Shown here: piece by piece, positions 1 to 8,546 of the stretch
Position numbering within the stretch: the first letter of the stretch is position 1
Layout: every line of letters begins with the position of its first letter
Assembly: GCF_014257025.1 (NCBI RefSeq)
Contig: NZ_JACMSF010000074.1
Span: forward strand, 1 to 32,551
From: Streptomyces cupreus
Lineage (GTDB): Bacteria > Actinomycetota > Actinomycetes > Streptomycetales > Streptomycetaceae
Reading direction: 5' to 3'
Length of the DNA stretch: 32,551 nt
Position numbers and translations under genes: made by a program
Notes under the pieces: model-generated
Database searches by the model: none
What the model was told of the DNA's origin: nothing
What the model saw: the letters and a program-made list of their open reading frames with translations, nothing else

Positions 1-158
1 CGGCTCCTCGGCAGTGACCGACCACCACTCCTGAAACACCGGGTTAACTCGCCATGCGAATGGCTGGTTTGCTGCGGCGAGTGTGCAGGTGACTCCCAAG
101 CGCGGTCTTCGGCCGGGCCTTTGTGGAGGAGATGGGACGGGCTTGCGACCCGAGAGCA
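1..158. other. Left-edge non-coding stretch
   Basis: No reading frame here has a convincing start, Shine-Dalgarno sequence and family match. The short frames present have biased, low-complexity composition typical of shadows in GC-rich DNA. The stretch lies beyond the hairpin that follows the MFS exporter gene. I see no repeat or regulatory site in it. Confidence 0.4.
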
Positions 159-200
159 AAGGGCGGTCCGGCACCGATTGCCCGGTGCCGGACCGCCCTT
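159..200. terminator. Intrinsic-terminator-like hairpin downstream of MFS gene
   Basis: There is a perfect 18-bp inverted repeat, with arms AAGGGCGGTCCGGCACCG (159-176) and CGGTGCCGGACCGCCCTT (183-200) around a 6-base loop. It lies about 80 bases past the stop of the minus-strand MFS exporter. Each strand ends in only two T residues, as is usual for Streptomyces terminators, so it could work in both directions. Confidence 0.75.
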
Positions 201-280
201 CGACGGTTCTCCTGTTGTGCTTGCCCTGGTGAAACTGCGGCGGCGGGGCTCCACGTGCCCACCGGCGCCGACAGTGCTGT

Positions 281-1723
281 TCAGACGCCGGCCCGCTCGT
301 CCTGCGCCGTCGCAGCTGCGTGGGCCTGCGGCGCAGCGGGGGCCTTGTCGCTCCGCATCACCAGCAGGGTGACCAACCCGCCCGCCGCGGCGATCGCGGC
401 GGCCCAGATGAAGGCCGCGCTGAAGCCGTCGGTCAGCGCGGGCAGGTTGCCCAGTTGGCCGGCGCCCTGCGAGGTGGCGACCGCGGTCAGCGCCGCGAGA
501 CCTAGGGCGGAGCCCACCTGGTAGGTGGTGTTGACGATGCCGGACGCCAGACCGGCCTGCTCCTGTGGGGCTCCGGACATCGCGGCCATCATCGCCGGGA
601 TGTAGGCGAGCGACATGCCGAGCGCCGCGACCAGCGAGGCGGGCAAGACGTCGACTACGAAGGTGCCCGTGGGCTCGACGGCGGACAGCCACAGCAGCCC
701 CGCCGCGAGGACCAGCAGACCGCCGCCGATCAGCGGCTTGGCGCCGAACTTCCCCATCAGCCTGGCCGTGATCGCCGTCATGAAGATCATCAGCAGGCCG
801 GTCATCGGCAACAGGGCCGCGCCGGACGCGAAGGCCCCGTAGCCCAGCACCTGCTGCAGGTAGAGGTTGAGGAAGTACCACATGGGGATCCACGCGGCAC
901 CGAGCAGGGTCATCGCCAGGTTGGCCGAGCCGAGCCGCGGGACACTCCAGATGCGGAGCGGCATCAGCGGCTCGCGCACGGTCTTCTGGATCACGAAGAA
1001 GAGTACGAGCAGCGCGGCGGCACCGATGAGCTGGAGCACGGTACCGCTGGAGGTCCAACCGACCTCCGGGGCACGGACGATGGCGAAGACGGCGAGCGCC
1101 AGGCCCGCCGTGACCGCGGCCGCTCCGAGCACGTCGACGGCACCACGGCGACTTTCGACGGCGGGCAGCAGCTTGGTGGCCGCGAGGGTGGCGACGCCGA
1201 TCGGGACGTAGATGATGAAGATCCACGGCCAGCTCAGCCACTCGGTGAACACGCCACCGAGGAAGACACCGGCTGTACCACCGGCGGGTGCGGCGGCGCC
1301 GTACAGAGCCATCGCCTTGCCGAGCTCCTTCGGGTCGTGCGCGAAGAGCATCATCAGCAGGGTCATGGCCGACGGGGCGATCAGCGCACCGCCCACGCCC
1401 TGCACGGCACGGCCGACGACCTCCACCCAGGCCGTCTGCGCGGCAGCCGCGACGATCGAGCCGGCGATCAGCACGACCCAGCCGGTGCTGAAGATCTTGC
1501 GCGCTCCCAGCAGGTCCGAGAGGCGACCGCCGAGCAGCAGCAGTCCGCCGAACGCGATGACGTAGGCGTTGAAGACCCACTGCAGCTCGCCCTGCGAGAA
1601 GCCGAGGTCCTTCTGCATCTCGGGGAGCGCCACCCCGATGATGGACGTGTCCATGATCACCATGAACTGGGCGGCGGCGAGCACTACCAGCGCCCACCAG
1701 CGCCTGGGATTGATGGCGGACAT
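281..1723 (-). CDS. DHA2-family MFS drug/metabolite exporter (EmrB/QacA type)
   Basis: A 480-residue integral membrane protein of the 14-helix DHA2 branch of the major facilitator superfamily, expected to export small molecules with proton exchange. Visible features are an N-terminal helix with the DTSIIGVALPEM segment, the family motif NAYVIAFGGLLLLGGRLSDL that ends TM2 and enters the 2-3 loop, and a string of hydrophobic Ala/Leu-rich helices to the C-terminus. The ATG at 1723 is chosen because AAGGGG lies just upstream (GGAAGGGGTAAGAAC-ATG). The frame is open to 1816, but those codons would cross the promoter and operators. The gene is transcribed alone, followed by the hairpin at 159-200. 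Its promoter contains two CsoR/CstR-like palindromes, so a metal- or sulfur-responsive repressor is likely. The substrate cannot be told from sequence. Confidence 0.92.
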   Translation of the reverse strand: MSAINPRRWWALVVLAAAQFMVIMDTSIIGVALPEMQKDLGFSQGELQWVFNAYVIAFGGLLLLGGRLSDLLGARKIFSTGWVVLIAGSIVAAAAQTAWVEVVGRAVQGVGGALIAPSAMTLLMMLFAHDPKELGKAMALYGAAAPAGGTAGVFLGGVFTEWLSWPWIFIIYVPIGVATLAATKLLPAVESRRGAVDVLGAAAVTAGLALAVFAIVRAPEVGWTSSGTVLQLIGAAALLVLFFVIQKTVREPLMPLRIWSVPRLGSANLAMTLLGAAWIPMWYFLNLYLQQVLGYGAFASGAALLPMTGLLMIFMTAITARLMGKFGAKPLIGGGLLVLAAGLLWLSAVEPTGTFVVDVLPASLVAALGMSLAYIPAMMAAMSGAPQEQAGLASGIVNTTYQVGSALGLAALTAVATSQGAGQLGNLPALTDGFSAAFIWAAAIAAAGGLVTLLVMRSDKAPAAPQAHAAATAQDERAGV

Positions 1724-1742
1724 GTTCTTACCCCTTCCCTGT

Positions 1743-1759
1743 ATACCCCCATGGGGTAT
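1743..1759. promoter_or_regulatory. CsoR/CstR-like operator 2 (leader of MFS gene)
   Basis: ATACCCCCATGGGGTAT has 7-bp arms ATACCCC/GGGGTAT around three bases. It lies in the predicted 5' leader of the MFS exporter, between the predicted start point (about 1764) and the start codon at 1723. TA-flanked G/C tracts of this form are typical of operators for the CsoR/CstR/RcnR family. No such regulator gene is in the window. Confidence 0.6.
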
Positions 1760-1770
1760 CTGCCAGCCGC

Positions 1771-1799
1771 ACCGTAACATACCCGCGGGGGGTATGTAA
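1771..1799 (-). promoter_or_regulatory. MFS promoter with embedded operator 1
   Basis: Reading the minus strand, TTACAT (1799-1794) and TACGGT (1776-1771) are separated by exactly 17 bases and fit a -35/-10 pair. The spacer holds a second palindrome of the same 17-base form, ATACCCGCGGGGGGTAT (1779-1795). Its outer arms ACATACCC and GGGTATGT reach 1777-1797. A repressor bound here would block RNA polymerase directly. Confidence 0.6.
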
Positions 1800-1885
1800 G
1801 GGGCAAGGAGAGCCACTCGCGATCACGCTGATGCGACCTCGCGGGCGAGCACGACCAGATCGCGCAGGAACGCGGGCGCACCCCC

Positions 1886-2455
1886 GCGGCGCTCACCGAT
1901 GAGAGCGGGCGCCCGGTCGTCTGCTACGACCAGCTCGGTTGCGGCCGGTCCGACCACCCGGACGACCCGGCCCTATGGGTCATGGACACCTTCGTCGAGG
2001 AGGTCGCAGCCGTGCGGGAGGCGCTCGGGCTCGGCCGGTTGCGCGGAGGGCACCACCGGTGACGACGCCTATGAGGGAGCCACCATGAAGTTCTCCAGCA
2101 GTGGCTCTGCCGGTTGGATCCGTGGCCCGATCACCTCATGCGCTCGTTCACCGGCTGGCGCCAAGACGTGTACGAAACGATGTGGGGCACGGAGTGGAAC
2201 ATCACCGGCAACCTCAAGGACTGGGTCGTCACTGCCCGCCTGGGCGAGCTGGAGTTGCCCGTACTCATCGCCTCCGGTCGCCACGACGTGACGACCCCCG
2301 CGGTGGTCCGCCCGCTGGCCGACAGGATCCGGAACGCCGAGTGGGTCATCTTCGAGCAGAGCGCGCATCTGGCCTCGGCGGAGGAGCCGGAACGCTTCCA
2401 CCAGGTCCTGGAAGCCTTCCTCAGCAGGGTGGAAGCAGCCGACCCAGGGTTGTAG
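1886..2455 (+). pseudogene. Broken alpha/beta hydrolase (proline iminopeptidase-like)
   Basis: Two pieces of a proline-iminopeptidase-type alpha/beta hydrolase are readable. The first (about 1886-2042) gives VVCYDQLGCGRSDHP and FVEEVAAVREALGLGRL. The second (from about 2050) gives GTTGDDAYEGATMKF, then, after a frame change near 2092, WLCRLDPWPDHLMRSF and a C-terminal part with GRHDVTTPAVV and FEQSAHLASAEEPERF, which carry the acid and histidine regions. The segment between the pieces, which in this family holds the nucleophile elbow GxSxGG and much of the cap, is missing (very roughly 80-100 codons). The N-terminus is also degraded. With the catalytic serine gone and two frame breaks the gene cannot encode an active enzyme. 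It converges on the allophanate hydrolase gene. Confidence 0.8.
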
Positions 2456-2498
2456 CGCAGTGCCCCGCTCATCGCCGACGGCGGCCACGAGGGAAGGG

Positions 2499-4190
2499 TC
2501 AGCGCGGGTCTGCCGAGCGTGGGAGGGCGGACAGGGCGGCGCGCCAGCCGCCGAATGTGGTGATCTCGCGGGCGCCGTCGAGGGCTTCGGGCTCGCAGAG
2601 GAAGCCTGGTACGAGGCTTCCGTCCGCGAGTTCCACGGTTCCCAGCGCCATCGGGCGGGGCAGCGACGCGAGGAGCGCGCCGAGGCCCTCGGCGGGCAGC
2701 TGCCACACCTCGGCCTCGATCGCGCCGCCGCCCTCGCGGGCCCGGACCAGGCCCGGCTTGGGAGGCACCGTTTTGAGCGCGTACAGCCGGTAGGCGTCCG
2801 CGGTCGTGGTCGTACAAACCAGTCGGCCGCCCAGGGCGAGCAGTTGTCCGTTCAGCGGCTGCCCGGACAGATGTGCACCGACCACCGCGAGCCGTAGCGG
2901 TGGAGCGGTGAGGAGCCCGGCGATACGCGCGAGCCGCTCGTCCGTGAACGCCGGGCCGATCAGCATGACGCCGAAGGGCAGACCGTTCACCTCGCCGACC
3001 GGGACGGCGACCGCCGCCAGGTCGAACAGGTTCGTCGAGTTGGTGAACCGGCCGAGCCGGGCGTTGGCTCCCACCGGGTCGGCCTCGACCTCGGCGATCG
3101 TCGGGTGGCCGGGTGTCGTCGGCAGGAGCAGCGCGTCCGCGTCGTTGAGTGAGGCCAGAGCCCTGGTGCGGAGGGAGGACAGCTTCTCGTTGTCGGCGTA
3201 GAGCCGATGGGCCGGGATGTCCCGGGCCCGGGAGATGATCGCGGCCACCGTCGGGTCGAGGTCCGCGGAGCCCGCGTGCTCGTCGATGAAGGTGCCGACG
3301 GCGGTGTAGCGCTCGGCGACGAACGCGCCTTCGTAGAGCATCGCCGCGGCCTCGGTGAAGGGCTCCAGGTCGATGGGCAGGAGTTCGGCGCCCGCGTCGG
3401 CGAGCACGGCCGCGGCCGTCCGGAAGGCCTCGGGCCATCCCTTGTCCAGCTCGCCGAGTTGCGCGGGCGCGGGGACGGCGATCCGCCACGGGCCCGGCCG
3501 CCGCTGTTCCAGCGCCGGGAGCTGCCGCCCCGACGGCGACGCCATGCAGGACAGCGCCCGCTCGGCCTCCGGGAGGGTGCGGGCGAAGACCGTCACGCAG
3601 TCGAGCGACGCGCAGGCCGGGACGACGCCCTCGGTCGGGACCAGCCCGATGGTCGGCTTGAGGCCCACGATTCCGTTGAAGGCCGCCGGTACCCGGCCCG
3701 ACCCCGCGGTGTCCGTACCGAGCGCGAAGTCCGCGATGCCGAGCGCGACCGAGACCGCCGAGCCGGACGAGGAGCCGCCCGAGACGTACTGCGGGTCGGC
3801 GGCGTTGCGGACCGCGCCGTACGGGCTGCGGGTGCCGACCAGGCCGGTCGCGAACTGGTCGAGGTTGGTGGTGCCGAGGACCACGGCGCCCGCTGCTTTC
3901 AGGTGGGCCACGGCCGGGGCGTCCGCCTCGGGCCGGTACGCGTACGAAGGGCAGCCTGCGGTGGTCGGCAGCCCGGCCACGTCGATGTTGCCCTTGACCG
4001 CGAACACCGTTCCGGCCAGCGGCAGCCGCCGGCCGGCGGCGACCTTCGCGTCGACCGCGGCGGCGTCCCGCTCCGCCTCGGCCTGCGGGCGCAGGCTGAT
4101 CCACACCTCGGGCCGGTCCACCTGCGCCATGCGCGCGTATGCGGCCCGTACCCGCTCCACGGCGGTGGTCGTGCGGCTCATACGGTTCAT
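2499..4190 (-). CDS. atzF: Allophanate hydrolase
   Basis: A 563-residue cytosolic amidase-signature enzyme that hydrolyses allophanate to ammonia and carbon dioxide, the last step after urea or guanidine carboxylation. The catalytic triad is readable: Lys66 in FAVKGNID, cis-Ser140 in SGGSSSGS and nucleophile Ser164 in GTDTAGSGRVPAA. The spacing (74 and 24 residues) equals that of the Lys91-Ser165-Ser189 triad known for AtzF. The C-terminal part from about residue 430 (VVGAHLSGQPLNGQL, then YRLYALKTVPPKPGLV) is the small extra domain of allophanate hydrolases and sets it apart from general amidases. The ATG at 4190 is preceded by AGGAAGG. A second in-frame ATG lies three codons in. The gene is the last of the operon, 115 bases after the carboxylase gene, and that gap may weaken coupling. 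Confidence 0.93.
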   Translation of the reverse strand: MNRMSRTTTAVERVRAAYARMAQVDRPEVWISLRPQAEAERDAAAVDAKVAAGRRLPLAGTVFAVKGNIDVAGLPTTAGCPSYAYRPEADAPAVAHLKAAGAVVLGTTNLDQFATGLVGTRSPYGAVRNAADPQYVSGGSSSGSAVSVALGIADFALGTDTAGSGRVPAAFNGIVGLKPTIGLVPTEGVVPACASLDCVTVFARTLPEAERALSCMASPSGRQLPALEQRRPGPWRIAVPAPAQLGELDKGWPEAFRTAAAVLADAGAELLPIDLEPFTEAAAMLYEGAFVAERYTAVGTFIDEHAGSADLDPTVAAIISRARDIPAHRLYADNEKLSSLRTRALASLNDADALLLPTTPGHPTIAEVEADPVGANARLGRFTNSTNLFDLAAVAVPVGEVNGLPFGVMLIGPAFTDERLARIAGLLTAPPLRLAVVGAHLSGQPLNGQLLALGGRLVCTTTTADAYRLYALKTVPPKPGLVRAREGGGAIEAEVWQLPAEGLGALLASLPRPMALGTVELADGSLVPGFLCEPEALDGAREITTFGGWRAALSALPRSADPR

Positions 4191-4305
4191 GCGGTCCTGC
4201 CTTCCTGCGCACGGCCGGCGCCGCGTCCGTCATCTACGCCATGCTCCGTTACCGCACGCCCTACCGGGCACGGCCACACCCGCGTCTCATCCCTTGGCTT
4301 CAGCA

Positions 4306-7300
4306 TCAGGCAGCCGCCTGCGCGGTCTGGGCGGGAGCTAGGACGACGAGGGCGGTGCCCGCCTCGACCTGGCTGCCCGGCTTGGTCAGGACCGCCGTGA
4401 CGATGCCGTCGGCGGGGGCCGGGACCCGAGACTCCATCTTCATCGCCTCCAGCGCGAGCAGTTGCTGGCCGGCCGACACGCGGTCGCCGACCTCGACGTT
4501 GACCTGCCAGACGGAGGCGGTGAACTCGGCCTCGACCAGATGGCCGCCCTCGGGGACCGTGATGTCGGTGGTCGGCGGGGCGACCTCGGTGGCCGTATCG
4601 GCGCGGGCGAACTCGCCCGCCGCTTCCCAGGCGTCGCGCTCGGCGCCGAACGCCGCGCCCTGCCGGACCCGGAACTCGGCGATCGACTCGGCGTTCTCGG
4701 CGAGGAACCTCTGGTACTCGGCGAGCGAGAAGGTGCCCTCCTCGGTCTTCGGTACGAACCGGCCGGAGGTGATGTCCGCGCGCAGCTGCAGGAGTTCGCC
4801 GGACTCGACCGGGTACCACTTGATCCGGTCGAAGAAGCGCAGCAGCCAGGGCTTGCCCGGCTCGAAGGCGCCGCGCTGTTGCCAGCCCGACCACACCTGC
4901 GTGGTGCGGCCGACGAACTGGTAGCCGCCGGGGCCCTCCATGCCGTAGATGCACAGGTACGCGCCGCCGATGCCGACCGAGTTCTCCGCGGTCCAGGTGC
5001 GGGCCGGGTTGTACTTGGTGGTGACCAGCCGGTGCCGCGGGTCCAGCGGGGTGGCGACCGGCGCACCCAGGTACACATCCCCCAGCCCCATGACCAGGTA
5101 CTCGGCGTCGAAGACGGTGCGGTGGACCTCGTCGACCGTCTCCAGGCCGTTGACGCGGCGGATGAACTCGATGTTCCACGGGCACCAGGGGGCGTCGTCG
5201 CGCACGCCCGCCATGTAGCGGGCGATGGCTTCGCGGGTCGCGGGGTCGTCCCAGGACAGCGGCAGGTGCACGATCCTGCTGGGCACCACCAGTTCGTCGG
5301 TGACCGGGAGTTCCTGCTCCACCCGCAGCACGGTGTCGAGGAGCTCGTCCTGCGGCAGGATGTCGGGGTCCGTCTGGACCTGCAGGGAGCGGATGCCCGG
5401 GGTGAGGTCGACGATGCCGTCGACCTCGCGCGCGGCCAGTGCCTCGGCGAGCGCGTGGACGCGCATGCGCAGGCTGAGGTCGAGCTGCATGGGCCCGTAC
5501 TCGACGAGGAGGTTGTCGTCGCCGCTGCGCCGGTAGGTGACCGACGGGCGGGAGGCGGTCTCCTCCAGGCGGGCGAGGATGCCGCCGTCGACGATCACGT
5601 CGCGGTCGGCGTGCGGGGCTGCGGCCGGGTGGTGCCGCAACTCGGCAGCCGCCGCGGCGCTCACCGGGACGAAGCGGACCGTGTCGCCGGGCCGGAACTG
5701 GCCGAGCTTCCAGCGCTGTCCGGTGGCGATGGTCGCCGGGCAGACGAAGCCGCCGAGGGAGGGTCCGTCGGGGCCGAGAAGGACGGGCATGTCGCCGGTG
5801 TAGTCGACGGCGCCGATGGAGTACGGCGTGTCGTGGATGTTGGACGGGTGCAGGCCCGCCTCGCCGCCGTCGGTACGCGCCCAGCGCGGCTTGGGTCCGA
5901 CCAGGCGGACGCCGGTGCGCGCCGAGTTGAAGTGGACCTTCCAGTCGGCGGCGTAGAAGTCGCGGATGTCGTCCTCGGTGAAGAACTCGGGGGCGGCGTG
6001 CGGGCCTTCGAGCGCACCGACGCGCCACTCGCCGCCGAAGGCGGGGCGCTGATCGAGGGGGACGACGGAGGTCTGCGTACGGGCCTCGGCGCCGTGCAGG
6101 ACGTCGCCCGCACGCAGGGCGCGGCCACCGTGCCCGCCGAACCGGCCGAGGGTGAAGGTGGCCGCGCTGCCCAGGAACTCCGGTACGTCCAGACCGCCCG
6201 CGAACAGCACGTAGGTGCGCAGGCCGTGCTCCTCGGGCGCCGCGACGGCGAGGGCCTGTCCGGCCTCGACGGTGACCGGCTCCCACTGCGGTACGGGGGT
6301 GCCGTCGATCGTCACCCGCGCGGGAGCGCCGGTGACGCAGACCGTCGTCGGGCGGGTGAACTTCAGGGAGGGGCCCTGGAGCGTGCATTCGAGGCCGGGT
6401 GCGCCCTCGTCGTTGCCGAGCGCGGTGTTGCCGAGCCGGAAGGACAGGTCGTCCATCGGCCCGCACGGGGGGACGCCGACCTGCCAGTAGCCGGTGCGTC
6501 CGGGCCAGTCCTGCACGGTGGTCAAGGTGCCCGGCGCGACGACCTCGATGCGTGGTGTCGGGTCGACGATCGCGGCGAGCGAGGCGGTGGAGTGGACCGC
6601 GGCGCGCACGTCGGTGTCCCGCAGCGCGGCGCGCACCAGGCCGAGGTTGGTCTCGATGCCGTCGACGCGGGTCGCGGCGAGCGCCGCGTCCAGCCGGTCG
6701 AGCGCCTCGGCGCGGTCGCCGCCGTACGCGATGACCTTCGCGAGCATCGGGTCGTAGGAGGTGGTGACCTCGGTTCCGGTCTCCACCCAGGTGTCCACGC
6801 GCACGTCCCCCGGGAAGGAGACGCGGGTCAGCAGGCCCGCGCTCGGGCGGTGGTCGCGGGAGGGGTCCTCGGCATACACCCGCGCCTCGACGGCGTGGCC
6901 CTTGGGAGCCGGGGGCTCGGTGACGACCGCGGTGTCGCCCTGCGCCAGTCGGAGCATCCACTCCACGAGGTCGACGCCGTAGATCTCCTCGGTGACCGGG
7001 TGCTCCACCTGGAGGCGGGTGTTGACCTCAAGGAAGTACGCCTCCTCGCGGACGGCGTCGTACACGAACTCGACCGTGCCGGCGGAGCGGTAGTCCACCG
7101 CTGCGCACAGGTCCCGGGCGCAGGTGGCGAGTTGACGGCGGACGTGGTCCGGAAGGCCTGGGGCGGGGGCCTCCTCCAGGACTTTCTGGTTGCGGCGCTG
7201 CAGTGAGCAGTCGCGGTCGCCGAACGTGACGACCCTGCCGAGTCCGTCGCCGAAGACCTGCACCTCGACATGGCGGGCCCGCTCCACCAGCCGCTCCAGG

Positions 7301-7893
7301 AAGACCCCGGCGGAGGAGAACGAGGCCGCGGCCACCCGCTGCACACGGTCCCAGGCGTCGGCGAGGTCGGCGGCGCCGTGGCAGGCCTGCATGCCGATGC
7401 CGCCACCGCCGCCGGTCGCCTTGAGCATGACCGGGTAGCCGATCTCCTCGGCCGCGGCGAGGGCGGCGGCCACGTCGGGCAGCAGCCCGGTGCCGGGGGC
7501 CAGCGGCACGCCCGCCGCCTGCGCGGCGGCGCGTGCGGTGTGCTTGGCGCCGAACAGCTCCAGTTGTTCGGGGGTGGGGCCGACGAAGACGATGCCGGCG
7601 TCGGCGCAGCGGCGCGCGAAGCCGGCGTCCTCGGACAGGAATCCGTAGCCGGGGTGGACGGCTCCGGCACCGGTGTCCTTGGCGGCCTTCAGGACCAGGT
7701 CGGCGTCGAGGTAGGACTCCTTGGCGGGTGCGGGGCCGAGCCGTACGGCTTCGTCGGCCAGCCGGACGTGCGCGGCGCCGCGGTCCGGGTCGGAGTAGAC
7801 CGCGACGGTGCGCAGGCCGAGCCTGTGGGCGGTGCGGATGATGCGGGTCGCGATCTCGCCGCGGTTGGCGACCAGCAGGGTGTCGAACGTCAT
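4306..7893 (-). CDS. Biotin-dependent urea/guanidine carboxylase
   Basis: A 1195-residue multidomain enzyme that uses ATP and bicarbonate to carboxylate urea or, as the neighbours suggest, guanidine. Domains in order: a biotin carboxylase of about 450 residues with the ATP-grasp glycine loop KATGGGGGIGMQ and the motif EVNTRLQVEHPVTEEIYG; a carboxyltransferase made of two 5-oxoprolinase-subunit-like halves (starting near VVAPGTLTTVQDWPGRTGYW and, later, YRRSGDDNLLVEYGPMQLD); and a C-terminal biotinyl domain with EAMKMES, the biotinylated lysine being about residue 1152. Length and order match bacterial urea carboxylases, which lack the fused allophanate hydrolase of yeast urea amidolyase. It starts five bases after the upstream DUF1989 gene stops. 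Because two DUF1989 partner genes are co-transcribed, guanidine is the more likely substrate; the sequence alone does not settle it. Confidence 0.93.
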   Translation of the reverse strand: MTFDTLLVANRGEIATRIIRTAHRLGLRTVAVYSDPDRGAAHVRLADEAVRLGPAPAKESYLDADLVLKAAKDTGAGAVHPGYGFLSEDAGFARRCADAGIVFVGPTPEQLELFGAKHTARAAAQAAGVPLAPGTGLLPDVAAALAAAEEIGYPVMLKATGGGGGIGMQACHGAADLADAWDRVQRVAAASFSSAGVFLERLVERARHVEVQVFGDGLGRVVTFGDRDCSLQRRNQKVLEEAPAPGLPDHVRRQLATCARDLCAAVDYRSAGTVEFVYDAVREEAYFLEVNTRLQVEHPVTEEIYGVDLVEWMLRLAQGDTAVVTEPPAPKGHAVEARVYAEDPSRDHRPSAGLLTRVSFPGDVRVDTWVETGTEVTTSYDPMLAKVIAYGGDRAEALDRLDAALAATRVDGIETNLGLVRAALRDTDVRAAVHSTASLAAIVDPTPRIEVVAPGTLTTVQDWPGRTGYWQVGVPPCGPMDDLSFRLGNTALGNDEGAPGLECTLQGPSLKFTRPTTVCVTGAPARVTIDGTPVPQWEPVTVEAGQALAVAAPEEHGLRTYVLFAGGLDVPEFLGSAATFTLGRFGGHGGRALRAGDVLHGAEARTQTSVVPLDQRPAFGGEWRVGALEGPHAAPEFFTEDDIRDFYAADWKVHFNSARTGVRLVGPKPRWARTDGGEAGLHPSNIHDTPYSIGAVDYTGDMPVLLGPDGPSLGGFVCPATIATGQRWKLGQFRPGDTVRFVPVSAAAAAELRHHPAAAPHADRDVIVDGGILARLEETASRPSVTYRRSGDDNLLVEYGPMQLDLSLRMRVHALAEALAAREVDGIVDLTPGIRSLQVQTDPDILPQDELLDTVLRVEQELPVTDELVVPSRIVHLPLSWDDPATREAIARYMAGVRDDAPWCPWNIEFIRRVNGLETVDEVHRTVFDAEYLVMGLGDVYLGAPVATPLDPRHRLVTTKYNPARTWTAENSVGIGGAYLCIYGMEGPGGYQFVGRTTQVWSGWQQRGAFEPGKPWLLRFFDRIKWYPVESGELLQLRADITSGRFVPKTEEGTFSLAEYQRFLAENAESIAEFRVRQGAAFGAERDAWEAAGEFARADTATEVAPPTTDITVPEGGHLVEAEFTASVWQVNVEVGDRVSAGQQLLALEAMKMESRVPAPADGIVTAVLTKPGSQVEAGTALVVLAPAQTAQAAA

Positions 7894-7898
7894 GGTGT

Positions 7899-8546
7899 TC
7901 AGCCCTCGTCGCTCTCGTCCGGCTCGGTGATCGTCATCCGCACGGCGGTGGGGTCGAAGCCGTTGCAGGGGTTGTTGATCTGCGGGCAGTTGGACAGCAG
8001 CGCGAGAACGTCGGTCTCGGCACGCAGTACGACCTTCAGGCCCGGGGCCGAGATGCCGTCGACGATGCCGAGGGTGCCGTCCTTCTCGACCGGCACGTTC
8101 ATGAACCAGTTGACGTTGGAGACCAGGTCGCGCTTGCCAAGGCCGTGCTTGCTGCCCTCGGCGAGGAAGTTCTCCACGCAGGCGTGCTGCGACCAGGTGT
8201 GGTGGCCGTAGCGGAGGGTGTTGGACTCCTTGGAGCAGGCCCCGCCGACGGTGTCGTGCCGCCTGCAGGTGTCCTCGACGACGGTCATCAGGGGCGTGTG
8301 CTCGTTGGACAGCAGCACCGAGCCCGTGGTCAGGAAGATGTTGCCCTGGGCGTGGATGGTGTCGGGAGCGCTGTAGCGCACGGAGGTGTCGTGCGCGTCG
8401 TAGACGAGGAAGTCCGCGGCCTGGTTGCCGTGCAGGTCGGTGATGGTCAGCAGCCGGCCCTTGCGGACGATGGCGGACCAGGCGGCGCGGGCGGGGACGG
8501 TGTCGTCGGAGATGACGCGGCCAGCAGCGGTGGTGGCGGTGGTCAT
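7899..8546 (-). CDS. DUF1989 urea carboxylase-associated protein (carboxyguanidine deiminase subunit)
   Basis: A 215-residue soluble protein of the DUF1989 family long annotated as 'urea carboxylase-associated protein'. Family knowledge: paired proteins of this type (CgdA/CgdB) were shown to form carboxyguanidine deiminase, which turns carboxyguanidine into allophanate and ammonia. Visible motifs include TDLHGNQAADFLVYDA, the histidine/cysteine-rich stretch VVEDTCRRHDTVGGACSKE and YGHHTWSQHACVENF. Several conserved Cys and His residues may hold a metal. The ATG at 8546 overlaps the upstream stop by four bases (ATGA), so the two subunits are translationally coupled. An upstream in-frame start at 8618 would run deep into the neighbour and is rejected. 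I cannot say which of the two is CgdA. Confidence 0.88.
   Translation of the reverse strand: MTTATTAAGRVISDDTVPARAAWSAIVRKGRLLTITDLHGNQAADFLVYDAHDTSVRYSAPDTIHAQGNIFLTTGSVLLSNEHTPLMTVVEDTCRRHDTVGGACSKESNTLRYGHHTWSQHACVENFLAEGSKHGLGKRDLVSNVNWFMNVPVEKDGTLGIVDGISAPGLKVVLRAETDVLALLSNCPQINNPCNGFDPTAVRMTITEPDESDEG

Noticed and set aside
4462..7206. A 914-codon plus-strand frame opposite the carboxylase
   Set aside because: It has the Val/Gly/Arg/Asp-rich composition of an antisense shadow, and the minus-strand gene shows all the expected domains.
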